A stretch of DNA of 64,000 nt from Oreohelix idahoensis (GCA_024509875.1 JAMPIV010013724.1:66001-130000); one strand, 5' to 3'; shown: positions 11,401-22,245, counted from the stretch's first letter. Notes: generated from the sequence alone by a model not told the origin. A program made the numbers and translations.

Positions 11401-12205
11401 TGATTCAAACAAGGGTTCATCTTCTGGGAAGGCTAATAATGATACTTTTAAGATTAAGTTACCAACATTTAGTCCTTCCAGTGATGACATAATGTTCTAT
11501 CTGGACAGATTTGAACAAGCATGTACAGCTCATAACATAGACAAAGCAAAATATGTTTATCAGTTATCAGGGATACTGACAGGTAAAGCTCTAAGTATAT
11601 TAAATATGGTGGATGAACCTGACAAGAGCAATTATGAGGTTGTCAGGGCCGCTTTGTTAAAGAAATATCAGCTTAACGAAGACGGCTATCGTCTACAATT
11701 TAAAAACATGTTACCTGAAAATGGAGTTGAATTCTCCGAGTTTATTGCAAGAATACGCATTACTTTTTCACGATGGGTTGAACTATCTAAGACGGAAAAA
11801 ACTTATGAAGGACTTATGGACTTAATACTTAGAGACAAAGTCATGTCGTCTGTCAATGAGTCTTTCCTTGCTTTCCTTCATGAACGTAAACCTAAAACAA
11901 TAAAAGAAATGGAAGATTTCTGTTGCCAATACGTAACTGCGCACCCACACATAACCATGGGTAACTCTAAGGTGAAAGAAGGTTTACCAGTTGCTTCGGC
12001 AGCTCCGTATGGTCAAAACTTTGCTCGTAGATCCCAACAAAATTTTGATAGAAAGGGCAGCGGTAATTTCTGTCAAAATCATGGAAACCAATTCCATGGT
12101 GATTCTTCTTCGAAGAATTGGAGACAACCTGATAGTGGTCGTTACTATCACCCTAATAATTATAAGCATTTCAAAAGAGGATATGGTAATAGAGGTTATT
12201 CCTGC
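8429..12205 (+). mobile_element. Fragment of a plus-strand LTR retrotransposon inserted in the gypsy-1 leader
   Basis: Alignment with the gypsy-2 leader shows homology stopping at about 8,428 and resuming at about 12,206, so the DNA between is an insertion. It opens with TGTTGCG, compatible with an LTR start, and holds a plus-strand gag that runs off the right edge. No matching 3' LTR is present, so the element is 3'-truncated. AAAGCAC before the left edge and AAACAC at the right edge may be a decayed target duplication, but this is weak. The 2.5 kb before gag has no other coding sequence; a PBS-like TGGTGGCCATAAGCTGG occurs at 9,514. Confidence 0.6.
9650..9915. repeat. Degenerate ~40-bp repeats around AAGGTCAAGTGCCG
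   Basis: Related words AAGGTCAAGTGCCG, AAGGCCAAGTACCG and AAGGTCAAGTGCCG begin near 9,821, 9,859 and 9,900. CGGCGTTG words lie at 9,657 and 9,719. They sit in the leader of the plus-strand element ahead of its gag. No function can be assigned from sequence. Confidence 0.55.
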
Positions 12206-12238
12206 AAAACACGACTACGCCAACTAAATGGTAGTTAA
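10946..12238 (+). pseudogene. Gag of the inserted plus-strand element, 3'-truncated
   Basis: The 430-residue frame begins MLDNMSTFEHFIEQG; the second Met at 10,982 in the same frame is a possible start too. It has a striking coiled coil (about 30-140) of repeated EAENKRLEK units, then a SCAN/capsid-like domain (about 165-335) and a basic Asn/Gly-rich tail reaching the first Cys of a zinc knuckle (RGYSC). The last ten residues, from 12,206 on, come from the gypsy-1 leader. The nucleocapsid and all of pol are therefore missing. It belongs to a different element from the minus-strand gag at 7,079-8,254. Confidence 0.8.
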
Positions 12239-12689
12239 GATTTACTTCTGAAAAATAAGTTGCTACAGTGGAAAAGCAAAAGAATATTGCAAAAATTAAA
12301 GAGAAAAATAATCCCTTAATTTTTAAAAATCCACTATAAGTTCGCCCCTGAAGTCAGATCGGGTAAGGGAGGGAATTAATCTGGACAAAAAGTCCGAAAC
12401 ACACTCCTTAACTTAGTTCAAACGCCGTTCTGCCTCAGTACCCAGTGAATGTTATACACTCACCACTTTACCAGCATTTAGTATTACAATCAGCAGTTAA
12501 CATATATCCCGACAAAATCAACCTGTAACCAAAATGTATATTATTCAAAGATGCTGTGGAAAAAAAACTTATTAGTTTGTGTGGTCAGCACGCCCGTAAA
12601 CAGATCGCTAGTCTAGGGGGTAATTATTTTTAAAAGATACACAGTCACAAGACATCACACTCTCACTCTATATCAGAATACAGAATCTT

Positions 12690-12831
12690 AAGTTCAAAGT
12701 CCAGATAGACGAGTCCACATTTGTCGTACTCGTCTTCCTATTACAAGTTCAAAAATCCGTCGGACGAGAAACCATTTGTCGTACTCGTCTTCCTATTCAA
12801 AGTTCAAAAATCCGTCGGACGAGAACCCATT
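12690..12831 (-). repeat. Three tandem PBS-like blocks before the 5' LTR
   Basis: A unit of about 55-60 bases containing GTTCAAAAATCCGTCGGACG and ending CCATTTGTCGTA occurs in full twice, with a more diverged first copy (CCAGATAGACGAGTCCACAT). Each unit contains the tRNA-complementary stretch and ends with a copy of the LTR edge TGTCGTA. Only the last copy abuts the real LTR. Confidence 0.75.
12812..12829 (-). promoter_or_regulatory. Primer binding site (PBS) of gypsy-1
   Basis: On the minus strand, two bases after the LTR ends in CTACGACA, the sequence reads TGGGTTCTCGTCCGACGG. A PBS normally begins TGG, complementary to a tRNA 3' CCA, and lies within a few bases of the 5' LTR. The cognate tRNA is not identified. 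Confidence 0.65.
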
Positions 12832-13679
12832 TGTCGTAGATTTTTGATAGGAGAATTAAGACTAGGTTTGGTCCCTTCTGTATAGGTTTGAATAGGTGGT
12901 AGACTCAGTGAGAGTTAGTGAAAGGTAATAGAATTTCCACACACGTGAGATGATAGATTTTGATATAGTGGCTGTCTCTGAAAGCGAAAAGAATTCTTCT
13001 CTCTCTCACCTATCTTCTACAACAGTTGTTACAGCGTCAGACAGACCACACCAATATACAGATTACGTATATTTCTATCACTCACAGGCACGCACATACA
13101 CGTGACGACCGGTAAACACACAGACGTGGGAAAACTATAACAATGATATATATATATTCTAGAACGAGCTGACCAAACACGATTATTAAGTTCAAGAGCG
13201 ATTTTAATATCAGGAAAAATCGGCTCACAACATCAAAGAAAGTACATCAAGGAAATACATATACACATAGTCATAAAAATTCAAGGAAATGTTGCAAGGA
13301 TGATAGCCCCGTTATAGTGTTAACTCTAGGTTTAGCCCGGCCCCGTTAAGAGAACAGATGATGGCGCCCGAGTCACAGATACATAGGGTTTGAGTCTAAG
13401 AGTTTTCTTTGTTTTATCTCGTAATTATATGCACAGAGTTTGAAAAAAAATCTGATTTAACCTAAGACAAAAACACAAGAACTCTAGCCTTAGCAACAAA
13501 TTATGTAGATTGAAAAAAACAAATAGGACAGCAACAGGGTGTCAAAGATATAATAGTGAAAATATCACTCAAACCAGAGTACACTCATTCATTCCGCCAT
13601 GGCCTCTCATACAGGTACTCACGACTTTGCTCGCTGCCTCTAAGAACACACTGATTTTAGATTTTCATCATCATCATCA

Positions 13680-14057
13680 TCAGTTGCCATCTCCACAACG
13701 GAGGTTGGCTGTAATGGATCTCCAACGTCTTCTGTCTCTTGTCTTGGTGGTACACTCTGATAGACTCTTTCCCGTCCATCTCTTGATGTTATCTTCCCAC
13801 TTATAGCGCTGTCTTCCCCTTGCACGTTTACCTTCAACTCTCCCTTCTGTTATGGTCTTCTGCAAGGTGTTATGCCTTTTTATGTGGCCAAAGTATTTTA
13901 GCTGCCGAACTTTGACCTCTCTCATTAGTTCTCTTTTCATACCTAGATTTTCTAGGACCTCCTTATTTGTTTTCATCTCTTTCCATGAGATACGCCCCAT
14001 TCTTCTATATATCCACATTTCAAGAGCCTCAATTCTTTCTTCCAAATGCTTATTCAT
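13680..14057 (-). pseudogene. RTE-C C-terminal region
   Basis: Contains LKYFGHIKRHNTLQK and a GKRARGRQRYKWEDNI-type motif, matching the GHxxR...G.RxRGRP...W arrangement that ends many RTE-like ORF2 proteins. Its last codons run into the TGA-repeat tail. It is separated from the RT by a break at 14,058-14,113. Confidence 0.8.
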
Positions 14058-14113
14058 CGTCCATGTTTCTGCACCATACAGAAATGCAGAATATATATAA
14101 CACTTTATGATTC

Positions 14114-14641
14114 TCAGTTTTTTAATTTGTGAGATAACTGTTTGGATGTCAGTATATGTTTCATGTTGTTGAATGTAGCTTTGGCCATTCCTATTCTCTT
14201 CTTGATTTCTGTTTCACATCTGCCATCTTCTGTTATTATATGACCAAGATATACGTAGCTCTTGACTTGTTCCAGGATTTTCCCATTTACGCTTATCTTT
14301 AATGTGGGTTTATCGTCTGTTTTGCTAATTATCATAGTTTTAGTTTTCTCAATATTAATGTCGAGTCCATATTCATGACTTATACTGTTCACTTGCTTCA
14401 CTAGTTCTTGTAACTCCTGTTCGCTTTCAGCTAACAACACGGTATCATCTGCATATCTAAGGTTGTTTATTGATCTTCCACTGATGTTCAGTCCTGGTAT
14501 TTCCTGTATCTGTTTGAAAATTTTTTCGGTGTATAAATTAAATAGGCAGGGGGACAGCACACAACCTTGTCTGACACCTCTTTTTATGTCTATGTATGGT
14601 GAATAATTCCTTCCGATCTTACTGTGGCAGTTTGCTCCCAA
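14114..14641 (-). pseudogene. RTE-C reverse transcriptase C-terminal half, with YADD
   Basis: Continuation of the RT in the next frame: GVRQGCVLSPCLFNLY, then NLRYADDTVLLAES with both catalytic Asp residues, then the thumb-like YVYLGHIITEDG motif typical of this LINE group. A stop at about 14,114 separates it from the C-terminal tail. Confidence 0.85.
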
Positions 14642-15906
14642 TAAAGGTTACTGAGTATTCTTATATCTTTTCCATCAATACCTATGTCTTTGAGGCATTC
14701 AATTATTTTCTCATGATGGATTCTGTCAAAAGCCTTCTTATAGTCAATGAAGCACATATACATACTTTTTTGGACCTCTGTATATTTTTCTGCTAATCTT
14801 CTTAGGCAAAATATTGCCTCTCTTGTTCCACTGTTCCGTCTAAAACCAAACTGTTCTTCTTGGATTTCGCTGTCTACTTTACTTTTTATTCTTTCCTGTA
14901 TGATTTTGAGCAGTATCTTAATTGCATGACTCATCAGGCTGATTGTTCTGAAGTCTGAACATTCTGTTGCATTTGGTTTTTTGGGCAATGTTATAAAAAC
15001 TGATGTCTTCATGTCGTGTGGTAAATATCCTGTATTGTATATATCATTGCATATTTCTGTGATTGTATCTATACCAAAGCTCTCCAGAGCTTCTATCATT
15101 TCAATGTTTATGTTATCCATGCCTGCTGATCTTCCTTTTTGTATCATATGAATGGCATTCTCTACTTCTGATCTGAGAATGTGTGGGCCTTCATTAGAAT
15201 CTGGTGATGGTTTTTTACCTCTGTTGTCCTCGAATAGTTCTTTTACGTATTCTGCCCATCTGTTTGATATGTCTTTCTCATCAAGTAATATTACACCATT
15301 TTTGTTCTTGATACAGCTTCCTCCTTGTGCAAACCGCGACCGATTTGATAATTTCTTTATTTCTTCATGCATATCTCTTGTCATGTGCTTCGCTTCCAAG
15401 TCTTCTATTTCCTTACATTTTGTTTCTATCCACCGTTCTTTTGCTTCTCTACACATAGTACGTATGTCATTGTCTATTGTTTTATATTCTGGAGTATTTT
15501 TTGCTTTCTTTCTTTCTGCCATTTTATTCAAGATGTCATCTGTCATCCAAATTTGATTTTTCTTAGACTCCTTTTTAGGTAAATTTGCATTTGCTGATTG
15601 TATGCTTGTTTTTAAGCATTCCCATTTTGCGGTTGCTTTTTCTTCTGGGTTTTCTCTTCTATACTGCTCCATGCTTTCTGTCAATAACTGTTGGTATTTA
15701 TTTTTGACTTCGATTAAATATTTCTGTTTTATATCTGGTTGTTTCAGCGCTGATATTTCTATCTGGGGTTCCTCCTGTCTTCTGTTTCCTGCTCTTTTCA
15801 GCTTTATATTTACTTTGATGACAACTGGATTGTGATCTGAATTTATGTCGGCGCCAGGATGTGTCTTTGCACTTGTGACACTGTTCTTAAATCTATGTTT
15901 TATCAT
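14590..15906 (-). pseudogene. RTE-C endonuclease C-terminus and N-terminal half of reverse transcriptase
   Basis: The frame starts in the last endonuclease motif (SDHNPVVIKV) and continues through a Lys/Glu-rich linker to RT motifs such as KKPNATECSDFRTISLMSHA and FIDYKKAFDRI, which carries the first catalytic Asp. It stops at about 14,590 where the frame shifts by one base into the next segment. The missing 5' part would hold the rest of the APE-type endonuclease. Confidence 0.82.
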
Positions 15907-17706
15907 GATATAGTCGATATCATGATATCATGATATAGATTTTCACACAGACTCAAAAAAATGCAGTCTTCTGCCAAGAAGTCCCCAGTTCCAAAAGACG
16001 TATTTAACTCGGAGTCTCCGGGAACGACTACTTGGGTGTGCAAATTTGTTCAAATGTCTGATTAAGTCACCTAACAGTTATTCCAGGCGCGGGAGTTAGC
16101 AGAGCACAGTGTCAATAGCGTAGGTTTCTAGAAATGATGAATGTCAGGTCGGTGCCTTCCCTCAGTATAGGATTCACTTTAGTCACACCACAGATTTGTC
16201 CACAAATATATATATATATATAGTCGGGAAATGTTAGTTAATACTTGAAGTATTTCGCGCCACCAGGCAGAAAAATTACGTAGAGTTTTCCCTAGAAGAA
16301 ATTAAGATCTGGCTCCAAGGTCCAGTATTTATCATTACAGTCTTTGAAAACCCGTTATTGGGATATAGTATTTCTGGCTAACTCGGGTTGCATGTGCACT
16401 GTTAGACCAGTGGTACTTAAGAAACCCACGTGGTTCAAAATAAGGACTGTCTATTTCTTCACAAGTATGGAAACTACTACTAGGTGCTGGTAAAGTTAGG
16501 GTCACCCCAAAACTTTCACTGTGTGGAGGAAAAATAACACATATAATATAATAAACAGAATCTGTACTGGTTATAACTTACATTTAAACTTGCAAGCAGA
16601 GAGCTTTACTTATCATTTAAACTTCCCGTGACGTAAGTTATATTTAAAAATCAGCAATCCTCATGAATTAGGAACACGTGCGTATTCCGTCACCATTCAT
16701 GAGGCTCGATTCTAGAGTTTATACGTTAGTTTAGAAAAATACACTCGACTGAGTATTAGCAGTTAAATTAAATTCATAAATAGCTACAATTGCCGTTATA
16801 AGCTAGAAATTTTAATTTTATTCTGCTTTCCACTGAATGCTTCCCTAGAAAATATAATAGCCTACCACTTTATTTCTCTTCTGCGCTAAAGAAATAGATT
16901 AAAATGAATTAAGCGATTTAACACTTTAACACTCACAAAATCTATATATCTATCATATTAATTACCTCAACCACAGAATTACAGGTAGTCGCACAACTTA
17001 AGAATAAAATGCTGAAATATTTCTGGAAGTCTAGAAGTTCGACAAATTGCCGAAACAAACTAAGATCTTCGCTAACAGCTATTCTGTTTACGAGCAACCT
17101 ATCTACTGTGAGTCTATGAGCGAGAATGAAATTAAAGTTTCAAACTTGGCCAATATCTTTAAAATCGGACACAGGATCCTAATCTTATTTCGCCAAGCGA
17201 AATAGTCTCCCCTGTCCGTATAACACCTTCGTCCGCTTATCGCGTGACGTAACAGCCATCAGTGGCCGAGGGCTTGCATGAGTTGCAAATCTCAGACCAC
17301 CGTCTGCAGTGCGGAGTGGATTTTCACGCTAAGCCGGGTTTTTGGACGAAAAACCTCATGCGTTTACTGAAATGCAGACTCTCTGTCTACTTTCCATGTC
17401 CCTCGGGTGAATTTTCACGCCCCAGGCCAGAGACCCTCAGACGAATGTCTAGTGAATGCTGTAAATTCACGCCTATCGTCCGACCAGCGCGACTGACATG
17501 TACGCAATACCACCCAGGTGCGATTCTCAGTTTTAGAGAAAGGAAAACAGGTAAAGTTTGCGAATTATATGAAAATAATATTCGCAAAACGAATGGATGA
17601 AAAATGTACAGGAAAAAGGAAATACAGAGATAATAAAAGAGATAATTCGAGTGAAAGAATAGGAAGAAGATGTAGGAAATTAAATGAATATAAACCCTAC
17701 GTGACA

Positions 17707-17711
17707 AGGAC
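17707..17711. repeat. Right target-site duplication AGGAC of gypsy-1
   Basis: Pairs with 1,549-1,553. The pre-insertion site therefore joined the sequence ending GACAGACGC, through AGGAC, to CAGCTTGGCC. Confidence 0.88.
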
Positions 17712-17929
17712 CAGCTTGGCCGTTACTCCTTGACGTTCTAGGAACGTGCGGCGCCTTCAACCTTGACCAGCGACAAGTGTGAGCAGTGTCCATCAACGGG
17801 AGCAGAAACTACTATTGGCAGATAAGTGAAAAAAATATGCTGCCAAAGTAAATTTTTCCCATCATTTCTACTGTAAATCAATGATGACACTTTTCTTCTA
17901 AACTATTCAATTTATTTTCAAACTGTTAA

Positions 17930-18369
17930 AACCTTAAGTGATTATTAAATTTTGTTATTCGTAATTATACAAATTTAACGTCGATTTAATCATTTTAAAG
18001 TTACTGCATGTTTGTCTCAGTCAATTTACTACACACACTCTAAACTGAGCTATACCAGAATAATAAGAATTCCACTGAGTAAAACAGGGGTGGGGGCTTG
18101 AACGAGCTGAAATTAATGAGTGCTTAATTCCTTCACAAAAGTTGTCGGCAGATTCTAGAATTAACGTGCTCAGCCAAAGCAGCATTGTTTTCGCTTATCT
18201 GAATATCTTGTGAATACTCCCTTTGTAACAAAAGTGTCATTACCCTACTATTTACATCTCTGCCAAGAGTAATCTTGTGCGCAGGTAGATACCTTTGAAG
18301 CCCATATTAGATACTCTTGAGTTTTGGCCACTGTTGGACCACTACTGCAATGCAGGGGAGGCAATACCG
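17930..18369 (+). repeat. Rep-X copy 1 (unclassified interspersed repeat)
   Basis: This segment recurs in reverse complement at 32,186-32,311 joined to 35,635-35,919. Shared landmarks are GTCTCAGTCAATTTACTACA, TGTCGGCAGATTCTAGAATT, CATCTCTGCCAAGAGTAATC, TTGGACCACTACTGCA and the terminal CAATACCGTCAC. A diverged third copy is at 29,251-29,420. It has no open frame. In this copy the CAATACCGTCAC end runs straight into the 45-bp satellite. DNA from 17,712 to 17,930 may belong to it but has no second copy here to prove it. Confidence 0.75.
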
Positions 18370-19358
18370 TCACAACACAGACCACAGTATTAATATAGAT
18401 GATTATTTACTCGGTTATACACAGACCACAGTATTAATATAAATGATCATTTTCTGGGTTATAGACGGACCACAGTATTAATATACATGATCATTTTCTC
18501 GGTTATACACAGACCACAGTATTCATATAAATGATTATTTTCTCGGTTATAGACGGACCACAGTATTAATATAGAAGATTATTTACTCTGTTATACACAG
18601 ACCACAGTATTAATATAAATGATCATTTTCTCGGTTAATGACGGACCACAGTATTAATATAAATGATCATGTTCTCTGTTATACACAGACCACAGTATTA
18701 ATATAAATGATCATTTTCTCGTTTGTTGACGGACCACAGTATTAATATAAATGATCATTTTCTCGTTTGTTGACGGACCACAGTATTAATATAAATGATC
18801 ATGTTCTCTGTATACACAGACCACAGTATTAATATAAATGATCATTTTCTCGTTTGTTGACGGACCACAGTATTAATATAAATGATCATTTTCTCTGTAT
18901 ACACAGACCACAGTATTAATATAAATGATCATTTTCTCGTTTGTTGACGGACCACAGTATTAATATAAATGATCATTTTCTCAGTTATACACAGACCACA
19001 GTATTAAGAAGAGGTCTCAGAAGAGACCCCGATGCCATCACAAGAACAGCTATGCTATGGACCCCTGAAGGAAAACGAAAGAGAGGCCGACCAAAAACAA
19101 CTTGGCGGAGGACTGTGGAGGCCGAGATGCAAAGAATGAACCAGAGTTGGGGCACTGTACGAAGGATGGCCGCCGACCGAGCAAAGTGGAATCAATTTGT
19201 TGTTGCCTACAAGACGCCACCAGGCGTAATGGCCACTGACTGTTTTGACGGTCGGCGGCTAAGGGTCAAAGAAGAAGAAGAAAGACAGTATTAATATAAA
19301 TGATCATTTTCTCGGTTATAGACGGACCACAGCATTAATATAGATGATTATTTACTCG
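18370..19358 (+). repeat. Dimeric ~45-bp satellite array
   Basis: About twenty copies of a unit containing ACCACAGTATTAATATAAAT and the palindrome ATGATCAT. Two versions alternate, one ending CGGTTATACACAG and one ending TAGACGG or GTTGACGG, giving a ~90-bp higher-order dimer. A LINE fragment interrupts it at 19,008-19,284. It abuts the Rep-X terminus at about 18,370. Confidence 0.92.
19008..19284 (+). mobile_element. RTE-A 3' fragment inside the satellite
   Basis: Bounded by the 10-bp duplication ACAGTATTAA (18,998-19,007 and 19,285-19,294). The translated segment reads RRDPDAITRTAMLWTPEGKR and RGRPKTTWRRTVEAEMQRMN, the same C-terminus as the large RTE-A at 35,311-35,583. It ends in a GAA-repeat tail. 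It is a strongly 5'-truncated retroposed copy. Confidence 0.88.
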
Positions 19359-19876
19359 ATGCTATTAGGAAAATTCACCTTCCTCCGAGGCCAGATAAAA
19401 GGAACTTCTTATATGGAGCAAAACTTGCGAACACAAGCAGATACCCACTACACATCATTGGGTCGAAGGGCAAGAGCCCAAACGCCGCTGGATCAATAAC
19501 AACAACAACAACAACAATAACAACATAGACTCGGGCATGCCAAGTAAATCGCCGTTATTTCGACTCGGACATGCCACGTAATACCTCCGTTATAATTAAT
19601 GGGAACATAAACACGTTGATTTTTCTGAAGAAGTTATTTCGTACCATGAAACCATGGAAAATTGTAAGCAATGTTTTCAGGGGGAAAACAAGTATTTGAG
19701 TCTTATGATCCAGAAATACGGTTGCCAATGCTTTATAAATTGTGAGAAGTGATTAAATGCATAATTTGGCGCATGCGCTCTTCAGGCAATATTAAAACAG
19801 AGCGTCCTTAGTTTCAATACAGCAGGCTAGTTCATTTATTTATTTTCTCTTCCTCCCACCCCCGCCCGGCAAACCC
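19359..19876. other. Unrecognised DNA with an (AAC)n microsatellite
   Basis: A short AAC array lies at about 19,494-19,526. ACTCGGACATGCCA-like words occur twice near 19,530 and 19,562. No coding sequence or mobile-element end was recognised. Confidence 0.5.
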
Positions 19877-19888
19877 GGCGCTATATTT

Positions 19889-20095
19889 CTTCTTCTTCCG
19901 TCCTTAGCCAAAGACCGACCAAGCAGTCAGAGGCCATCACGCCTTGTGGCGTCTTAAGGGCAACAGCAGATTGATTTTCTCTGTTGTAGTTTCCCATCAC
20001 GCCCAGCGGCGTCTTTAGGGCAACAACAAATAGATCCATCTGCCGCTGTTTCCGTAATCGGTGTGACAAGCCAACGGGTGATCAGCCCATTGGGC
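19889..20095 (-). mobile_element. RTE-A 3' fragment, minus strand, with internal repeat
   Basis: Flanked by a 12-bp duplication GGCGCTATATTT (19,877-19,888 and 20,096-20,107). On the minus strand it ends in the GAA tail of RTE-A. Translation gives the terminal VVALKTP.GVM motif twice (VVALKTPLGVMG and AVALKTPQGVMASD), so the last part of the LINE is duplicated within this copy. Confidence 0.82.
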
Positions 20096-20107
20096 GGCGC
20101 TATATTT

Positions 20108-20809
20108 GGCGACCTTTAATGGTGGTGGCAGAGAACTTCCGGTTTTAGAATTGACAGATCTTAACCCTGCATGCATGGACTGCTACCACATATACGTATA
20201 TATACACGCATATGCTTACAGCCGAGCATACAGCCTTCCTACGAAATGATATTACCGTTGTCCAAGACTGCTAAATCTGGGTAGAGGCGCCAAACTTGTG
20301 TGTCGAATCGCGTGCGATGCTTATCTTACACTTCAAAAGAGTTAATGGCTATCTGAACGGACCCAGGAATTATCGAATTAACAGGGGCGCATTCAAAGTA
20401 TTTGACATCGGGGCTGATCCTACCTTTGGCACCCCTCCTCACCCCTCCCCTCCAAAAAAAATAAACGCGCAGAAAAATATATTTATTATGCTTTGGGGGT
20501 CGATTTTTAAACAGTGCAGTGCTGTTACAGTAGTGTTCGCTGGAACTAACCCCCCCCCCCCCTTTTTTTCTGGCTGTCACCCGGGGACCACCCCCTGGCA
20601 TCCCACTTAGTCGGCCAATTAAATAAGTTCCTTTTATTTAAACAAACTTCTTTGAATTGCGTGTATTGATTTGTTTGTTTTTAATCCACGTAGTTGTTTT
20701 TTTAAATATCAACGTGAGGTAGGGAAAATCGACCCTGCTCAGGAAGAATTATATAAACCTTGTCTAAACTGAATGGCGGCCCTTAACTTTTGTCCAGTAG
20801 TATATTTTA
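20108..20809. other. Unrecognised DNA with a C-tract
   Basis: Contains a C14 run followed by a T-run near 20,551-20,571 and otherwise no feature I can name. The short open frames over 20,296-20,610 depend on the low-complexity tract and are unlikely to be genes. Confidence 0.45.
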
Positions 20810-20997
20810 TTATGCTGAACGATCACTCGTACTGAATCTGTTAAGCCATTTTGGAAGGGTTCGTTTCTTCGTTTCTCTTCCTAGGTTACCGATCCCGATA
20901 ACAGGTTTCGCAAAACAATAATTAACAAGAAACTCAAGACAAAACACGTTATTTTAACATCCTTAGAGTTTGTGATGAACTTTGGTATAATGTACGA

Positions 20998-21130
20998 TTG
21001 CATATTTTACAACTGACAGACACGAGAAGAAAGAATACGCAAGACAAAGAAGATTGTGAAAGGCTAAAAAAAGAAATAGTTAACGAATTTAAGACAACGA
21101 AAGAAACCTGGCTAAACCAGAGGTGCAGAG
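20998..21130 (+). pseudogene. RTE-C-like LINE linker fragment, repeat copy 1
   Basis: The frame TRRKNTQDKEDCERLKKEI, followed by KETWLNQRC, resembles the endonuclease-RT linker of RTE-C (AKNTPEYKTIDNDI and KERWIETKC). The same piece is at 24,040-24,172. It may be the left part of the LINE whose RT portion appears at 26,392-26,880. Confidence 0.5.
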
Positions 21131-22179
21131 TGCAGCACAGAAAAGATTCAAAACCTAAGTGTCGTGTGGTGAGTCACTGGGGCAACTACGACAGTAGTTT
21201 TTGCCAGGAATAGTCTATGAGATATTAGATATAAGGTCTCTAGAAATTGGCTCGTTAAGAAAGAAAAAAAGACCTATTCGAGATAGGGGCAAGAAGACAG
21301 GAATGCGAATGCTTTCCACTAGACAGTGTTTTCTAATAAATTATGGAAAGAGTTCTGTTTCCCCACGACCTTAGCTTCTGCCCTTAGATCCCGTAAAGAA
21401 AAAGCCCCCAACCTCATCTGAGTAGAGAAAGGTTCCTATAGGTGAATATGTAACACCGACAGCACGAGTGATACATTAACAAACTCTTGATAATGATCAA
21501 CTGATCGTTGGGTTCATTAATGAAATATCCACACATATAGGGTTAGTAATGGTTAGAACGTGATGATGGTGAAAGACGATTCACACAAAACACACAGATG
21601 AGATAATAAAATTACAGTTAATTAAGTAATAGTTAATTAAGGATGAACTGGTGTAGAGTGAAATGATGATGTGATATGATACGTGTTACCAAAATGGTGA
21701 GTACTCTACACAGTCCATGTGTCTCTAAATGCTTCTCCTAGATATGAGGATTCACATGTATGCATAAAATGTCCCAAGTTGTTATACGTTATGTCGAATG
21801 GGGTATCTCTAAGTCGAGGACGTTCTGATGAATACTGTTGTCGTACGGAGAACGCTGACGAGATATTTATGTATATTCCTTCACTGTTTGAGTATATCTC
21901 TGTAGTGTGGATCAACAGTTAATAGTTGTCATATGAACAAAAGGTCTGTGGTCTAATCTCCCGACGGTACTGGTCAGACTGGATATCTTCACGAAATGTT
22001 AGTGATATGTAGACTCATAATCTTGCGTATGTAGTCGTGATTCATATACTTTCGAGTCTGCTTCATAAAATGCGCTTAAGAGTGTGTTGCACGTGGTATA
22101 AATATGCGATTCCTCTTTTGAGCTCTTTTGCTTGACTTCAGATAATAATGATCTTTCGAGTGATTAGAGTTTATGATGA

Positions 22180-22245
22180 CTCTGTATTGAACTTGTGATA
22201 ACGATGTATTGAACTTGTGATAACTCTGTATTGAACTTGTGAGCA
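22180..22245. repeat. Three 22-23-bp units (TGTATTGAACTTGTGATAA)
   Basis: TGTATTGAACTTGTGA occurs at 22,183, 22,205 and 22,228. An identical set is found in the second large repeat at about 25,224-25,286. It lies in the leader of the tandem LTR element. Confidence 0.85.

Larger units (their letters stand above)
12206..12831 (-). mobile_element. Leader of gypsy-1, part 2, next to the 5' LTR
   Basis: From GCAAAACACGACTACGCC onward the sequence aligns with the gypsy-2 leaders at 47,480-48,076 and 49,150-49,711, including GTCTAGGGGGTAATTATTTT and the run into TGTCGTA at the LTR edge. It is the 5' untranslated leader read on the minus strand. Its LTR-proximal part holds the repeated PBS-like blocks. 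Confidence 0.7.
13668..15935 (-). mobile_element. RTE-C: 5'-truncated RTE-like LINE with (TGA)n tail
   Basis: The insertion is bounded by a perfect 10-bp duplication TAGATTTTCA (13,658-13,667 and 15,936-15,945). On the minus strand it begins near the end of the endonuclease domain, continues through reverse transcriptase and ends in a short TGATGATGA tail beside the left duplication. The tandem-repeat tail, target duplication and 5' truncation are signs of target-primed reverse transcription. Clade placement in the RTE group is by protein resemblance only. Confidence 0.85.
12832..17706 (-). mobile_element. 5' LTR of gypsy-1, interrupted by a LINE
   Basis: Second copy of the LTR, nearly identical to 1,554-4,922. 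It opens TGTCGTAG and closes CTACGTGACA, with the PBS on its inner side and the AGGAC duplication on its outer side. A 2.27 kb RTE-like LINE sits at 13,668-15,935; the left LTR shows the empty site. It lacks the GATA/LINE-tail insertion of the left LTR, so both insertions postdate integration of gypsy-1. Confidence 0.86.

Noticed and set aside
20296..20610. Overlapping Pro-rich and Gly-rich frames on both strands
   Set aside because: They depend on the C-tract and low-complexity DNA; no homology is apparent.
21706..21922. Overlapping open frames on both strands, repeated at 24,748-24,964
   Set aside because: They are identical in both copies only because the duplication is recent; no motif and no relation to a known protein.
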